Assembly (NCBI GenBank): GCA_015680685.1
Contig: MNCI01013788.1
Span: 155,567 to 200,450, forward strand
Direction: 5' to 3'
DNA: 44,884 bases
From: Gnetum montanum
Lineage: Eukaryota > Streptophyta > Gnetopsida > Gnetales > Gnetaceae
Below, piece after piece: positions 44,365 to 44,884 of the stretch (positions are counted from its first letter, which is position 1; every line of letters begins with the position of its first letter). The position numbers and the translations under genes were made by a program. The notes beneath the pieces were generated by a model, which worked only from the letters and a program-made list of their open reading frames with translations, made no database searches and was not told the origin of the DNA.

Positions 44365-44884
44365 TGATGAGACGTAGATTGCACAAGCTGCGATATCGCG
44401 TACGCAATATCGTGGCTGACGCGATATTGCGTCTTTCCCTGCGATATCACGTACGCAATATCGCGGTCCGCCGTCATATCTATAAATAAGAGGCGGCACT
44501 CCCCTAATTTCTCATCCTAGGCATAAAGTAGCGAAGCTCTGGCGGATTGATCACCCCAGAGATAGAATATTTTCCACGTGCCCGCAGTAGGAGTCCCCCA
44601 AGTGAACGGTTCTTTATTCGAGCAGCTTTGTACCTGAACGCAAGTTGTGTATGGCAATAAAGATGAGCTTTGTGGATAAACCTTGCAGTGCAAGGATAGG
44701 TTTAATTAATGTTATTTACTACTTTTCTAGTAATGTGGCATGAGTACAACTTGGTTACGAGCGTTGACGAACGTGTACAGCTAGCCAAGGAATCGGCTAC
44801 TCATCGCGAGTAGATTCTCTCAACCCTTTCCTCCTAGAACGTGGGACAAGTACGACTTGATTACGAGCATCTACGGATGTGTAC
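44365..44884 (+). repeat. LTR of a related gypsy element, cut by the window end
   Basis: It starts TGATGAGACGTAG and carries five GCRATATYGC-like dyads (44390-44464), then TATAAATA at 44481-44488, then AAGAGGCGGC. That is the same U3 layout as the LTRs at 23688 and 31479 but in the opposite orientation. Similarity weakens after about 44700. It is either a solo LTR or the 5' LTR of an element beyond the window. Two related stretches, 44732-44778 and 44838-44884, repeat with a period of 106 bp. Confidence 0.75.
44390..44488 (+). promoter_or_regulatory. Dyad array and TATA box of the LTR promoter
   Basis: Dyads at 44390-44399 (GCGATATCGC), 44404-44413, 44421-44430, 44441-44450 and 44455-44464, then TATAAATA. 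The array lies 17-91 bp upstream of the TATA box, the place for an enhancer. Which protein binds it is unknown. Confidence 0.55.

Noticed and set aside
1-44884. CRISPR arrays, rRNA, canonical tRNA genes, riboswitches, bacterial operons
   Set aside because: None seen; the tRNA-like stretches have SINE-type degenerate boxes and do not fold as full cloverleaves by eye.

Overview
The window is repeat-rich nuclear DNA from a seed plant. The evidence is L1-type plant LINEs, Ty3/gypsy and Ty1/copia debris, spliced low-copy exons with long repeat-filled introns, AT-rich spacers and a 549-N assembly gap. The old, nested, slowly decayed elements and large introns suggest a large genome such as a conifer, but that is inference. 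Nothing indicates bacteria, plastid or phage, and almost every open frame is a decayed transposon frame.

Layout. 1-870: the 3' part of a LINE on the minus strand (copy A). About 940-6514: a degenerate, nearly complete LINE on plus (LINE 1). 6846-12791: a second nearly complete LINE on minus (LINE 2), tail to tail with LINE 1 and bounded by the direct repeat ttccctcattaac. 12930-14830: a LINE ORF1 scrap and a Ty1/copia pol scrap. 15339-16246: a 5'-truncated LINE (copy C) with a poly(A) end and a 15-bp target-site duplication. 16462-20214, with a possible upstream exon near 21810: three phase-compatible exons on minus, the only convincing host gene, possibly the N-terminal half of an NADK1-type NAD kinase; its introns hold SINE-like and LINE debris. 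22440-22700: tRNA-like SINE pieces. 23688-32306: a complete but defective Ty3/gypsy element on minus with about 93% identical LTRs, a decayed tRNA-Asp-type primer site, gag, protease, RT and RNase H, but no integrase core. 33990-35950: a chromovirus remnant with a chromodomain. 35950-38460: two LTR ends, each followed by an initiator-Met-type primer site. 38460-42830: AT-rich DNA with one long inverted-repeat pair. 42830-44340: a third LINE (minus), abutted by a related LTR (plus) that runs off the window end.

The most interesting signal is at the 3' ends of the LINEs. Downstream of endonuclease, reverse transcriptase and zf-RVT, LINE 1 carries a further conserved segment, then a charged coiled coil, then a J-domain-like (DnaJ) module with an intact His-Pro-Asp motif. 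Copies A and C carry the same coiled coil plus J-like module, so three insertions support it. LINE 2 has the post-zf-RVT segment and a coiled coil but no HPD motif. I know of no J domain described as part of a plant LINE. A second unusual signal is an array of 10-bp dyads (GCRATATYGC) just upstream of the TATA box in all three related LTRs. The two LTRs of one element differ in net length by exactly one 17-bp unit of this array.
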